A DNA stretch of 64,000 nucleotides from Nelumbo lutea (taxonomy: Eukaryota; Streptophyta; Magnoliopsida; Proteales; Nelumbonaceae). Within the stretch, counting starts at the first letter, position 1. Each line of letters begins with the position of its first letter. Made by a program: the position numbers and the translations under genes. The notes under the pieces are model-generated. The model did no database searches. It was not told the origin of the DNA and saw nothing but the letters and a program-made list of their open reading frames with translations. The stretch covers positions 59,819,759 through 59,883,758 of the forward strand of contig JAKGHH010000003.1 of NCBI GenBank assembly GCA_022828595.1, given 5' to 3'. Shown here piece after piece: positions 24,272-35,751 of this stretch.

Positions 24272-25504
24272 TAGGGGTGAGCAAATAATTTGTTCGGTTT
24301 AAAACCAAACCTTCCAAAACCAAACTAGTATAATTGGAACCCGAATTGAAATCAAAGTTTGTTAAACTGAACGAACCGAACCGAATTCCTTTTCAGTTAA
24401 TTCAGTTGTTCTGATTAAATTAAACTTCAAACAAGTGAGTCATTTACAAAGAACTGTTATAACTTCAAAAATTTGAACATAAATATCAATTTGCAAAGAA
24501 CTGATATCAGTATTCATTGCTTCATAATTTCTATGATATGAGGAAACAATTAGAAATTTAGAATAGCCTCATAATTTGTATCTTAAAAAAGAACAAAAAA
24601 GACTTCTACTTAATCTCAAAGTAAATAATGGTCTTCTGAACTTCTTTGGACTCAAAAGTATCCATGTTCAGATGTTCCAAATTACAACATGCCAATGAAA
24701 TACATGATCATAATCTTAAAAAAGACAAAAAAAAAATCTTATACTTAATCTCAAAGTAGAGAATGATCTGAAATTATTTTGGACTCCAAAGTATCCATGT
24801 TCCAAATTATAACTTACCAATGAAAAATACAATTAGAGTCATATGAAAAGTACTTAGATAAATGAGTAAAATTTACCATACTGTTTAAAAATGTATAGCA
24901 TTGGAAACCTTCTTAGCATGCTCAACACTAGTTAATAACTTTCCATATCAAAAATTCAAAAGTACTTTCCTCCTCCCCTCTTTCATTAGTTGAGCATTTC
25001 ACTAAAAGGTAAAGCAATTAATCATTCGGATTAGACACTTCAATTTCTATCAAAAGCTCCTAAATCCCCTCCCTCTAATTAAGTGGCTAATCTCATCAGT
25101 CCATACAAACCAATGTATTCCATTAGTATTCCAATAGTAAATGGAGACATAAGATGGGCTGAATAGGTCCAAATACAAACCAAACATCATAACCAAACAT
25201 CATAAACAAACAAAAAAAAAACATGGATTGGATAGGACAAATCACGCAATAACAAATCTAGTATCATATTCTCTATGTTTTCCATGTTCTCCATCACTCG
25301 ATGTTCTCCATGTTCAGCCTACAAGAGAATACATGAAATTTTAAAAATATAGTACAAATCTAATATATTATGCAATACAAGTATGAAATTTAGAAAACCT
25401 ACCAAGTACAAGCACAGAAAGGGATAATCAAATATCAATCACTAATTGTTATGGTGTAATCGTAACCTTGGTAAATCTGAAAATTGAAAAAGCAAATTAG
25501 AAAA
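24272..25504. other. 3' non-coding part of the large hAT element
   Basis: AT-rich sequence between the hAT left terminus and the transposase. A duplicated block containing CTTAATCTCAAAGTA(A/G)A.AATG occurs at 24610 and 24744. CATGTTCTCCAT-type repeats occur at 25279-25315. No separate gene is visible. Confidence 0.5.
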
Positions 25505-26665
25505 GTATTCATTTACGAATTACAAAGGCGATTATCAAGAGAAAAATGACAAATGTTATAAAACTTAAATTGAAAAGATTGTTACCATTCTCGAGTTTAT
25601 TAAACTCCTCTAGATCTTCTTCAACATTAATGACATGTGATGATCGGATCCAATCTTGAACGCATACAAGTGCTTTTGCTATTTTAGGAGTCAAAGAACT
25701 CTTAAATGCATAAAGTACTCGTCCTCCAATGCTAAAATCACATTCCAAAGCAACTGTAGAGGTAGGAACTGCCAACACATTCCGAGCCATTTGTGAAAGG
25801 ATAGAAAATCAAGGACAATTAACGTTCCACTAACCTACGATATCAAAGTTATCATTTCCCTCTTTAGTATCTTCATTTAAGTACCTATCCAACTCTAATT
25901 TGTTATCTGCCCCTCCATTTTTTGACATGTACTTTTTAAACGAGACATTGCCAACATTTTCCTTATTTGTGATGCTTGTTCACCCTTTGTATCACTTGAA
26001 GTTGAAATTTGAATTTTATCACTAATATGCCCACTTTGAAGTGCAATCATATTTTTGTATTTATTATACAAATTATACACGGTTTCCTTAACTTTTTCAC
26101 AAGCTCTTCACCCTTGGCACCTTCATATATATCAGTAAGGGCAAACTCCACATACTCCAATTTCTAGTGAGGGTTTAGGATAGCTGCAATGTAAATCAAC
26201 TTATTCATCTTGCCAATGTTTCACTACTACTTGTCATACTTCCCCTTCATCCTTTTTGTCATATCCTCCAATTATTTGCCCTCCCTACTCTCGTAAAAGG
26301 CAATTAATTGAATAAATTTCTTGAAAAAAGTTGTTAGATGTGACATGCAAGGAGCATGAAACCCGTAATGTGAAATCATAAAATTGTTGTAGAAATAGCA
26401 CTAGCCTCCTAACACAGGCCCAATCAAAACCATTAAGAACCCCATCCCCCATCTCAAGTCCACTTCTAAAATAAGGATTGTGATCCTTAAACCTCTCAAA
26501 AGCTCTTTTAAACTTTTAAGCCACCTCCAACATTAAATATGTTGAGTTCCATCTAGTACTCAATTCTAAACACAACAAACTATTACTTTGAAAATTTTCA
26601 AATTCAACAAATTCCTTAAACTTTTGCAACCTTATTGGAGATTGCCTCACAAACGCATTGTTTTT
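25505..26665 (-). pseudogene. hAT transposase, C-terminal half
   Basis: Minus-strand reading gives, in order, RLQKFKEFVE then LELSTRWNSTYLMLE (about 26520-26640), KFKRAFERF and GLEMGDGVLNGFDWACVRRL with FLQQFYDFT (about 26390-26520), KNGGADNKLELDRYLNED, FDIVG followed by a stop, then MARNVLAVPTSTVALECDFS, GGRVLYAFKSSLTP and ALVCVQDWIRSS (25600-25790). This is the RNase-H-like to dimerisation region of BED-type plant hAT (RICESLEEPER-like) transposases, which cut DNA at their TIRs in the nucleus. The dimerisation domain is well preserved; the middle has several stops and frame changes. The BED finger and the first catalytic half are absent. Homology ends about 70 bp from the start of the Gypsy sequence at 26735. 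Confidence 0.85.
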
Positions 26666-26734
26666 CGAACCCGATTAACAGATTTACCCATCACTTTCAA
26701 CCCATTATTCACAACCCATCCCTTTCTGCAATCA

Positions 26735-28197
26735 GAGCTCAGAAAGACTGAACTGGCTTTGCCTCCCGAGCTTGATCCTTCTTCTTGTAGTCATTAGGAG
26801 TTGGGGGTTCCGGTTCCCTTTTTCTTTTTTCGAGGGTGTGCTCACCCTTCTAGTTGATCTCCTCCTCTGTTCCTATGAACCGATCTGTGATCTCGAGGAA
26901 CTCGGTCACAGTTTTGGACTGGTTGACAACCACATGCCATCTGAACTCTTTGTGGATGATACCTCGTTTGGCCGCCGTAAGCCAAACTATAGGGTCCAGG
27001 TCGGGTATCTGTAGGCAAGCGTCATTAAACCGCTTGACATAGTTTCGTATCGACTCCCCATCTCTCTGGACTATGTTGAGGAGGGTTTCTTGGGTCCTCG
27101 GGCATCTCTTGCTAGTGACAAAGTGGGAGATGAAGATCTTCACGAACTGCGCCCAGCTCCTTATCGAGCCTGGCGAGAGGTTTCGGTACCAAGCGCGGGC
27201 CACTCCTTTGAATGTAGTGGAGAAGGCCACGCACATGCAAGATTCACTTGCCCTGGCCAGATGCATCTGGGACTCGAAGGCATCGGCGTGGTCGTTGGGG
27301 TTGAAGGACCCATCGTATTTGTCCAACGATGGGAGCTTGAAGTCCTTGGACATGGGGGCTGCAAGGAGATCCAAGGATAGAGGAGAGGGGACTGAGAGAA
27401 GTGGTGCAACTCTTACCCCTCCCAAGCTTATTTATATTTTGCCCTTGAGCTCGGGCAGGTTGTAGACGGTGGTAGTTCAGCGAGCCTGGCGAAGTCTTCG
27501 CTACTTCTTGGCCGGCTCGGCGTTGGTGCTGCTGGCTTCTGTATTACTAAAGCTCGAAAGGTCCGGGGGGAGGCTTCCGGTAGCTGCGGATAGAAGGACC
27601 TTGTTCCAGGTCGTCGGCTAGCACCTTGAACATGTTCTCCGCGAGCAGAGGCTCAAACTACGAATGTTGGGGTGACACCGGCCTAACCGGCTGGGAAGCC
27701 CCCGACCTGACCGCGGGCCGTGTGGCGGGGGTAGGGAGTCTTCCCTTCCTTCCGTGAGATGATGACGAAGTCTCTCCTCAGTGGGAAGGGAGTTCACTAT
27801 GTTGCTGAGGCTTAGCTGGCTGCGCCGCCGGATGTCGGTGAGGGAGTGAAGGGAACTATTGCTGGTATTGGTACTGGGATACTTGGTGCAACACTTGCTG
27901 CTAGTGAAACTGGAGTTGTTGGAACTGTTGCATCTAGGCCTGCATGGCTCGCATGCACTGCATCAAGTCTTCAAGTTGGCCTTGGCCGGCCACCGGAGGG
28001 GGACTGGTGGGTTCAGTGGAGGTCGTCCCAACTGCAGGGGGCAGCGGGACATTTACGAGTGCCACCGTTGTAGGCATGTTCAGGCTAGGAACCCCGTCCG
28101 CAGAGAGGGGGACGGTGAACTGCCCGATGCAAATGGTGTGTAGTTGGAGTTGCTCCTCTGGGGTGTTCCGGTGTTCGGAGTTGCTAGAAGAAGTCAT
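26735..28197 (-). pseudogene. Tat gag, second (truncated) copy
   Basis: The minus-strand product begins MTSSSNSEHRNTPEEQ at 28197. The capsid-like Retrotrans_gag core runs 26850-27425: MSKDFKLPSLDKYDGSFNP, then the AFSTTFKGVARAWYRNL motif, SWAQFVKIFISHF, and RDGESIRNYVKRFNDACLQI. Gag would form the cytoplasmic particle that packages element RNA. Frame changes occur between the N-terminal part and the core. After about 26850 it continues through the K/R-rich PEPPTPNDYKKKDQARG-like region shared with the other copy and stops at 26735, before protease. Plus-strand frames over this region are shadows. Confidence 0.85.
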
Positions 28198-28267
28198 GGG
28201 TGTCGGTGGTGCTGGTGAGTAAAAGAAGGAAGTTTCGTAGAGATTAAAGGGAGGCCTTTCGAAGCAC

Positions 28268-28287
28268 TTCCCACAGACGACGCCAAA
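28268..28287 (-). promoter_or_regulatory. Primer binding site of the Tat element
   Basis: On the minus strand, immediately after the LTR end CGACATCA, the sequence is TTTGGCGTCGTCTGTGGGAA. This is one base from the TTTGGCGCCGTCTGTGGGAA form common in Tat/Ogre retrotransposons, where a tRNA primes minus-strand DNA synthesis. Confidence 0.8.
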
Positions 28288-28459
28288 TGATGTCGCACGA
28301 TATGGGCGCCTGCCCCCGCCCTAGCCGTTACTGCCAGGGTAGGTGTGGCAGGCGCAGGTTGCTGCTACAGACTGTCATCGCCAGGTACGGGCTCGACAAA
28401 CGTGTCATGCTTTCTAGAGACGGCAAACAGAACACCGCCTGGCAGGCAAAATGCCGTCT

Positions 28460-28908
28460 TGTCACAAGTGACTCCTTCGTCACGCCATCAAGCACCTACT
28501 GTGAGCCATCAGAGTGCCAACCGTGTGCCTTCATGGTGTCAACATGTGTTTCATGGGTGGTCTATGCATGTATTTTGTAAGGGGAGACTACCAATGGCGT
28601 TATTGTAATTACATAATACGATTTTTCATCCTTTTGATGTTTCCTATTGTCACTCCCCCAAAAGCTTAATGTACTCTTTTAGGGGAGGTAGGTAGTCGAG
28701 TGAGCTCATAAGCGTGTAAAGGTTAAGCATGAGATCCCTTCAACCCTGTATTGTGTGCTTGTGCTTACCACTGATTAATGCAATACAAGTTGCCTTTTGA
28801 CTAATTTGTGTGCTTTCTTGTTGCCTTTTGTGTGTTGTTGCTTGCATTTGTAGGCTTTCTCGACCCCATCGAGCATCGCACGGGGCTTCGTCGATTAGCC
28901 CCGTGACA
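28460..28908 (+). repeat. 5' LTR of the gag-protease element
   Basis: Begins TGTCAC and ends GTGACA, a 6-bp inverted terminal repeat. Contains AAGCTTAATGTACTC and a TAATGCAATACAAGTTGCC segment shared with the 3' LTR. Confidence 0.9.
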
Positions 28909-28909
28909 G

Positions 28910-30675
28910 TTGGTATCAGAGCAGGTTGCTCCTCAACGCTCGAGACCCTTGCATAGCAACACTAGTAGTGGAGCAATGAAGCACAACAAGGAACTCACCG
29001 ACAAGATTAGGCATGGCCTTGCCCATGCTAGAGAGACCGATGAGGCTCTAGGCAATGAAGCCACTGTAGAGAAGGCCCCAAGGGGTCGCACCTCGAAGAC
29101 AAGCAAGCTCGGCAAGTCAGTTGACACGCTTGCTGCCTTTGACACACGCATCCTTCGCTGTGAAGTGACTGTTGGGGAGATGTGTGATCGAGTAGAAGAA
29201 AACCACCTGAATGTGGAAACAATTGAGAGCTCCATGGTGGAGCTAGAAGCCCGTTTAAATGGCATTATGAACGAAGTCCAAGACGTCTTGAATAGAACCC
29301 TCAAGGAAGTCCTTGGAACAACATCCCGACAAGAAGGGAGCTCATCTCAATCCGACATCCAAAACCAGGTGGATGAGATGAGAGCTGAATGGATGGCCAT
29401 GAAAGTAGCCATGGCCTCTTCTTCTGAACTCTAAACTCAATTGGATGAACTAAGAGGAGACATGACGTTCCTCAAAAGATTAGTGGCCAGCACTCCAAGC
29501 CCCTCCACAACACTGGCCCCTACTCGTGTGAAAATTCGGGAGCCCACACCTTATGCCGGCTCCCGAGATGCTAGAGAACTCGACAACTTTTTGTGACAAA
29601 TGGAACAATATTTCCATGCCGCTGGCATTGATGATGACCTAATGCAAATTCATACAGTGATCATGTATTTGACTGTCATTGCTATGCTATGGTGGCATAG
29701 GCGATGCCAAGACATTGAACGGGGTACGTGCACCATTAAGACATGGGCTGATTTCAAACAAGAACTAAAGTGGCAATTCTACCCAGAGAACGTGGAGTAC
29801 CTGGTGTAGAAGAAGTTGAAAGCACTCAAGCATGGGGACTCACTCCATGATTATGTCAAAGAGTTTTCAGCCCTTACCTTGGAGATCACGGACATGTCCG
29901 ACAAGGATCTACTATTCAACTTCATGGACGGACTGAAGCCATGGGCTGAACTAGAGCTCCAACGCTGCAACGTACAAGACCTCGCCACGGCAATGGCAGT
30001 GGCAAAGCAAATCAATGAGACCAACTTGTCAGATGAAGAAGCCCCTAAGCCAGAAAGCCCGTGTTCCCCTAATTTGAGTGGGGGAGCAAGTCGCCCATGC
30101 CCTCCGTATGACAACTCCAGCTTCAACAAGCCAACAAGACAAGACTATGGGAAGAATCCACAAGGAGAGCAAGGCCCTCAACACCATTACAAGCCCAGAA
30201 CCGTTGGGTCCCCAATTTCTTGCTTCCTTTGTGGGGGAAATCACTTTGTTCGCAACTGCCCAACCAAGAAGAAGATCAATGCCCTTGTTGCCAAGCTCAG
30301 TGATGACGAGCAAAGTGATGAGGAAAAGTCTGTGCAGGCACCAAGAGTGGGCGCCCTTCAACTCTTCAACGCCATGGTGAAGAAAAAGGCCAATCATGGA
30401 AGGCCAAAGAAAGCCCAAAGGGGGATGAAGTATGTAGACATCCTCCTCACTAGGAAGCCGACTCAAGCCCTTGTTGATACAGAGGCCTCCCACAACTTCA
30501 TTTTAGTTGCGGAGGCCAAGTGACTCAATCTGAACACTGTGAAAGAGACAGGGTGGCTCAAGGCCATGAACTCCAGGGCCAAGGCGATTGAAGGCATGGC
30601 TCGTGGGGTTGACCTCCAAGTTGGGTCGTGGACAAGCAAGATTAATCTTTCAATAGTACCCCTGGATGACTTCTA
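28910..30675 (+). pseudogene. gag-protease polyprotein, interrupted
   Basis: The frame encodes an N-terminal charged region with coiled-coil potential (28976-29420). It continues into a Retrotrans_gag core (REPTPYAGSRDARELDNFL near 29540, HDYVKEFSALTLEITDMSDK and LLFNFMDGLKPWAELELQR near 29850-29970). Then come a zinc knuckle CFLCGGNHFVRNC (about 30220-30260, CX2CX3HX4C) and a protease-like ALVDTEASHNFI (about 30460-30500). In the protease the catalytic DTG reads DTE. In-frame stops occur near 29432, 29595, 29807, 30521 and 30674. The gag and knuckle resemble plant Ty3 chromovirus types. No pol follows, so it depended on other elements for copying. Confidence 0.8.
28911..28922 (+). promoter_or_regulatory. 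Primer binding site (tRNA-Met type)
   Basis: TGGTATCAGAGC lies two bases after the LTR end. It is complementary to the 3' end of initiator tRNA-Met, the usual primer for plant LTR retrotransposons. Confidence 0.9.
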
Positions 30676-31464
30676 AGTTGTCATGGAAATGGAGTTCATG
30701 ACACAAGCAGAAGTAACACTCTTGCCTCATATCAACTCTCTATGCATTTTGGACGAGTGCTCCCCTTGCATGGTACCAGTTATGACTTCTACTAGGGTTC
30801 ATGGGAAGCAAGTTTCTGCACTACAACTTTTTCATGAAGAAGCCTTGTTCAACGCCAATGTAAAGGAAGCAGAGAAGTTCCCCACTCCACTAGCTAAAGA
30901 AGCCGCCCCTCAAGCCAACAACTTCAACAGCAGCAGGAAGCAACAAGCCATCCAGCCATCTACCCCTCTCCAGCAAAAGAGTTCGTGTGCATCGACAACC
31001 GTCAAGCAAAGCAGAAGACCCAAGGCCGTGTCCAAGTTTTCCCTCACCTACTACCATAACCATAGGAAAAAGCGAGTGCCACCCAAACCGCTTAGGGACC
31101 ACTTTTGCACCATCCCTCGGACTGAATCACATAATAGCCCTATGAGTCACCCTTGGGGAAAAATTCATGGGAACCAACACCCCAACAATCCAAAACATCA
31201 TTTTGACCCTTACATGGCCCAAACCTACCCTCTAACCAAGCTGAATCAGCCATTAACATACCTTGAGGCCACCAGGAAAGGACTTAGCCATAGGAAACCC
31301 CAACAAAACAGGCCAACCCAACCATGCCACCAAACTATACACCTCGGCCTTGGACGACAGCCGGTTCAGAGAGCAGTAGAAGAACTTTCCTTCCACAACA
31401 GTGACTCTAAGGGACCAGCCGAAGCCGATCTCTGAGGACATAGATCGAATTGAGTGGGGGAGAA
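30676..31464 (+). other. 3' internal region of the gag-protease element
   Basis: A 250-codon frame (30683-31435) continues from the protease region. Its first part (MEFMTQAEVTLLPHINSLCI) is still protease-like. The rest is a P/H/N-rich stretch without a recognisable domain. The purine-rich GAGTGGGGGAGAA at 31452-31464, abutting the 3' LTR, is the polypurine tract. Confidence 0.65.
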
Positions 31465-31912
31465 TGTCACAAGTGAATCCTTCGTCGTGCTATCAAGCAC
31501 CTACCGTGAGCCATCAGAGTACCAACCACGTGCCTTCATGGTGTCAGGATGTGTGTCATGGGTGGGCTATGCATGTATTTTATAAGGGGGGACCGCCAAT
31601 AGCGTTATTGTAATTACATAGTATGATTTTTCATCCTTTTGATGTTTCCCATTGTCACTCCCCCAAAAGCTTAACGTACTCTTTGAGGGAGGTAGGTAGT
31701 CGAGTGAGCTCATAAGCGTGTAAAGGTTAAGCACGTGATACCCTCGACATTGTACTGTGTGCTTGTGCTTACCACTGATTAATGCAATACAAGTTGCCTT
31801 TTGTCTAATTTATGTACCTTCTTGTTGCCTTTTGTGTGTTGTTGCTTGCATTTGTAGGCTTTCTCGACCCCATCGAGCACTACACGGGACCTTGTCGATT
31901 AGCCCCGTGACA
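31465..31912 (+). repeat. 3' LTR of the gag-protease element
   Basis: Partner of 28460-28908, with the same termini and about 90 percent identity by eye. Confidence 0.9.
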
Positions 31913-32369
31913 ATCTGGCAAGGGATCAGAGCCCTACCACCGGGTCCGACGGGTACAGATGTCAGACAGGCCTCTCCATGGCCTACCGAGCTATCGTGTG
32001 CCGGACTGCCTAGGGTAGGTTTTTCCCGATACCGAGGTACCGAGGTGCCGAGGTGCCTGCACTGGGGGTAGTGCTGTCCCGAGGTGCTCCTCCTTCGGGA
32101 CACTTAGCCAAAAACTGGGGTGCTCCCTCCTTGGGAAGGGGGAGCTCGGGTCCCAGGGGGAATACGGGAGCTTCCACACTTGGTGGGAGTCAAAATTGGC
32201 CAGGTGTCAGTCCCCGGCGAGTTGCTTAACTCGCTGAGTGGCCAGCATTGGACTCAGCGTGCCTCACCCGTCAAGTCATGGTCGTGCTATCAGGCTGAGT
32301 TGTTCATTGGGCCAGGTCACACACACGCCTCCCCGGACCACGAGGTCAGGCCAAATCGCCATTCATCAA

Positions 32370-32386
32370 TTGCCCCCCACTCCCAC
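32370..32386 (-). promoter_or_regulatory. Polypurine tract of the Tat element
   Basis: On the minus strand GGGAGTGGGGGGCAATT lies just upstream of the LTR start. This is the expected primer site for plus-strand DNA synthesis. Confidence 0.7.
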
Positions 32387-32821
32387 AGCACGGGGAGTTC
32401 ATGATGCGCCGGGTGGATTTGGATCGGTACTCATGCCACCCTGTCGGGCAACTCGTTGGCTGGACCGATCTAGCGTTCGGTTCATTCGGAAAGAAAACCT
32501 GGGTCGCATACAGCTTATGCGTAGATGTCATGCGATCTGGACTTCGTGGACGCCAAAAAATGCGCTAAACTGATTTTGCCTTGAGAGTCTCGCAACCGGT
32601 TTTCTTGAGGACTGTCAGATCGCTTTGATCCTGACCGTTGGCGTTCGGGCCCAGTGGCTATAAGTAATGGGGGACCCTGGTCATTTTCTTTCACCACTAA
32701 GTACTTTGAGCTCACGTTTGGAGTCTTCAGCTCAGATCTTCTAGTCCGGTTGCATCTTTTTCTTGTGAGTCCCCGAGCTTCCCTTTCTCCTCCTTTTTCT
32801 TTTTCCAGTTCATTCCCTTCT

Positions 32822-33912
32822 ATGTCTAGCGGGGACAATCTCTTAGAGAAACCCAAGGTGGGTACCTCGGGTCAGGGTGACCCTGCCATCGCCTGGCCTT
32901 CCCACGAGGCCCGGGTGACTCGGGTAAACTGGCATCTACCTCTCGTCGAGATCGGGCGCCGGACTAGTTCGGTCCATCTATTATGACGCTGGAGAGGCTT
33001 CAGCACCTCATCCGGCAATTTAACCTACCTTAGGGGTATTCGTATAGTCTTCCCACCAGCAACTTCACTTGGAAGCACGATCCAGATGAGATTGTGATCT
33101 TTAGGAAACAACTTGTTGGCGGGCTTCGTCTCCCTCTCCACCACCTTATTCCCGAGGTGTTGAGGCGCTTTAGCATATCGCTGGACCAACTCCACCCCAA
33201 CTCTATTCAGAACTTGATTGGGACCATCTCCCTCTGTTCAGAACGTAACTTCCCTTTAGATGCGGATATCCTTTGTTCCATCTTGTTAATAAAAAAGAGT
33301 GCATCTGGCACTCCCCACGAGCATGGGCAGACCTACTATCTGTCCCCTCACCCAGGTTTCAAAATGCTACATAAGTTCCCAAGCAAGGTCCCGACCTGGA
33401 AGCGGGACTACTTTGTAGTCCGGAGCAGCACAGAGTGGACTTTCCTTACTAATTGGAGGGTGGCCACTCAAGCTCCCAACATTGCTCTTAATCGGAAGAC
33501 GTGGGAAACCTTTCACTCATGGGCTCAGGCCGGGTTCGACCATAGGGACTACATTGCTGAAGGGAAGCTCATTTAGGCCGGTTTGAGCCCAGGTAGGTCG
33601 ATTTCTACTTTAGTGTTTTGCTTAATCAGCCTAGTGTCTTCGCGCTTACTGATACCGAGCTCTATTGTAGGTCCCATGGAGGAAGAGAGGATTACCAGTC
33701 CAAGGCTCCTCCGTCAGATGAAGAAGAGGAAGAAGCGGGCTGCCAAGAAGGCGCACATGGAATCCCCAAGGACCCCCACCCCTGAACCCGATCTTCCGCA
33801 AGTCCCCTCTTCAGGGCCCGAGCCCCCACAGACTCCCGTTTTGGGGCCCAAGCTCCCTAATGCCCCTCCAATGATAGACTTGGAGGGGGACTTACATAGG
33901 TCGTGGTCCTGA
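32822..33912 (+). pseudogene. Antisense ORF of the Tat element (gypsy-type 'transposase_28'-like)
   Basis: This frame runs opposite to gag-pol, between integrase and the 3' LTR. It starts MSSGDNLLEKPKVGTSGQ at 32822 and is broken near 32985. It resumes at 33094 with FRKQLVGGLRLPLHHLIPEV, LHPNSIQNLIGTISLC and YYLSPHPGFKMLHKFPSKVP, then WKRDYFVVRS. It ends at 33576, and a K/R- and P-rich piece follows at 33583-33912. The order (hydrophobic P-rich segment, FP.D...CSI, YY.SP..G, WK..YFFV) matches the plant 'putative gypsy type transposon' domain found in extra ORFs of Tat-lineage elements. Function is unknown. A TATA-like GCTATAAGTAATGG lies at about 32657, and a CT-rich stretch ending in CAG precedes the ATG. 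Confidence 0.65.
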
Positions 33913-34650
33913 TGTATGCGAGGTCCCATACTTCGTCTAGCAGGTCGAGGTTGGTATGTAGCTTGTCTTCGTTTGCTCTGTCTTCATATGCTTCCAATCT
34001 CAGCGAGGGGACTTCAATCTCGGCTGGGATGACTGCTTCGGTGCCGTATGTAAGGTTAAAGGGAGTTTCTCCCGTGGTAGTCCTTTTCGGGTACAGTAGG
34101 CCCAAAGTACACTGGGCAGCTCGTCCGTCCACACTCCCTTAGCCCGGTCCAGGTGCGCTTTCAGTCCTCGAAGGATAGCCTTGTTCGTAACTTCCGTCTG
34201 GCCATTCGCATGAGGGTGTGTCACCGAGGTGAAGTTCTGCTGAATTCCCATGTCTTGGCACCAGTTCTGGAACTTGATGTCTTCGAACTGCTTACCATTA
34301 TCGAAGATCAGTACCCGAGGTAATCCAAAGCGACACACTATGTTCTTCCAAAAGAAGTTCTGCACGTTCCAAGCTGTGATTGCTGTGAGTGGTTCAGTTT
34401 CGACCCACTTTGTGAAATAGTCCATTGCCACCACTAGGAACCTTCTTTGCCCTGTTGCTGGCGGGAATGGCCCGAGTAGGTCAATCCCCCATTGTGCAAA
34501 TGGCCATGGGCTAGTGAGGTATTTCAGGTCGGCGGCAGGCCGGTGGTGGATGTTAGCATGCTTCAAGCACTTGTCGCATTTTTTGACAAGCTCGGTTGCA
34601 TTTGCTTTCATGGTTGGCCAGTAATACCCTTGTCATAGTGCTTTTTGAGT
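33860..34650 (-). pseudogene. Tat integrase
   Basis: The minus-strand frame at 34000-34611 encodes the core that inserts element cDNA in the nucleus. The catalytic triad is visible: Asp in WGIDLLGPFP, Asp in IFDNGKQFED, Glu in NGQTEVTNKAI. The zinc-binding HHCC begins in the preceding frame (NTHESLCGGHLGGRAL) and ends CDKCLKHAN; a stop lies between them at about 34633. A frameshift near 34100 moves the end into another frame (RTTTGETPFNLTYGTEAVIP and EVPSLRLEAYEDRANEDKL), which stops at 33857. The residues are intact but the reading frame is broken. Confidence 0.85.
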
Positions 34651-35751
34651 GAGGGCCCTGCCTCCCAAGTGTCCACCGCACAGGCTTTCATGAGTGTTGC
34701 GGAGGACGAGCTTGGCTTCCGAGGGTCGCAGGTAGCGCAAGTAGGGGAGTGTGTAGGATCCTCGGTACAGCCGTCCATCTATCATGACATATTTGGTTGC
34801 CCGATGCTCTAACCTCCTGGCGGCATTACGATCTGTAGGGAGGGCCATGCGTAGTAGAAAGCTTGTGAGCGGATCAATCCAACTCGGCTCTACTTGAACG
34901 ACGAGAGCAACCTCCTCTGCCCCCCTGAGAATGCTAGGCCAAGGTAAGTTTTCAATATACACAGTCCTCATGGTGTTGTCTCCCGTGCTGGCTAACCGTG
35001 ATAGGGCATCGGCCTCAGCATTCTCTGATCTCGGGATTTGCCGGATGAAGTGTGACCGGAAGTTGAGCAGAGTCTCTCTCACTTCGGCTAAGTATGCTGC
35101 CATAGTTGGTTTGCGAGCTTCGTACTCACTCAAGACTTGATTTACCACGAGCCGGGAGTCACTGCAGACGTCGATGTGCTTGGCTTTCATTTCCTTTGCA
35201 AGGGCCAACCCGGCTAGCAGCGCCTCGTATTCTGCTTCGTTATTGGATGCCATGAACTCAAAGCATAGCGCGTACTCCAGTTTCACACCGCTTGGTTCGT
35301 ACAGAACGATCCCAGCTCCGCTTCCCTGCCGATTTGACGAGCCATCTATGTGAAGGATCATGGGTTCTTCATCCCAGTTCGGGCTTGACCTAACTAGGAG
35401 AGATGTCGTGCTGGTTGCTACTTCACGGTGCTCAAGTTGAACCGGTCCAGGAACTTTGAGCTCTCTCGTACTGGGGGCCTCATGTTCTACCAGCCTGGGG
35501 ACTTTGGAGCTAAAGGTGCATTCTGCAACCAAATCTGCCAAGGCTTGGGCCTTGGTAGCAGTTCGTGGCTTATACTGGAGCTCATACTCGGTGAGCTTGA
35601 TGGCCCACTTTGTCAACCTTTCCGAGACCTCAGTTTTGAGCAAAACTTGCCTCAGAGGTTTGTTGGTAAGGACAACGACGGTGTGAGCTTGGAAGCAAAA
35701 CTTGCCTTTTGAGCTTGTCGAACGCAAGCTGACACTCTTCTGTCCATTCAA
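34633..35751 (-). pseudogene. Second (archaeal-type) RNase H of the Tat element
   Basis: A 372-codon frame begins inside the first RNase H region (VLLKTEVSERLTKWAIKLTEY, LQYKPRTATKAQALADLVAE). It then carries a complete second RNase H with all four acidic residues: LHIDGSSNRQGSGAGIVLY, NNEAEYEALLAGL, VCSDSRLVVNQ and ENAEADALSRLAS. This extra domain is diagnostic of the Tat lineage. It degrades the RNA strand of the RNA-DNA hybrid. After it come YLRPSEAKLVL and the integrase zinc-finger start. This is the longest uninterrupted piece of the element. Confidence 0.9.

Larger units (their letters stand above)
28460..31912 (+). mobile_element. Non-autonomous gag-protease LTR retrotransposon
   Basis: Two LTRs, 28460-28908 (449 bp) and 31465-31912 (448 bp), both begin TGTCACAAGTGA and end CCCCGTGACA. 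They differ at roughly 40 positions by eye, so the insertion is old. A tRNA-Met-type PBS follows the first LTR and a purine tract precedes the second. The 2.6-kb interior encodes gag and a protease-like segment, but no RT, RNase H or integrase. The element is opposite in orientation to the Tat LTR it interrupts. Flanking 5-mers CGTCT and ATCTG do not form a clear target duplication. Confidence 0.85.
28288..32361 (-). repeat. Shared Tat LTR, interrupted by another LTR element
   Basis: In plus coordinates the LTR is 28288-28459 plus 31913-32361 (about 620 bp), with element 28460-31912 inserted. On the minus strand it begins TGGCGATTTGGCC and ends GCGACATCA. Its outer 280 bp match 38490-38772 closely, which fixes the start at TGGCGA. 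It contains a short GAGGTGCC/GAGGTACC repeat at 32034-32090. Confidence 0.75.

Noticed and set aside
27073..27465. Plus-strand frames over the Tat gag
   Set aside because: The minus strand encodes recognisable gag in the same interval; the plus-strand frames are shadows. The same applies at 38116-38682.
28455..31917. 5-bp target duplication for the gag-protease element
   Set aside because: CGTCT on the left and ATCTG on the right do not match, so no duplication is claimed.
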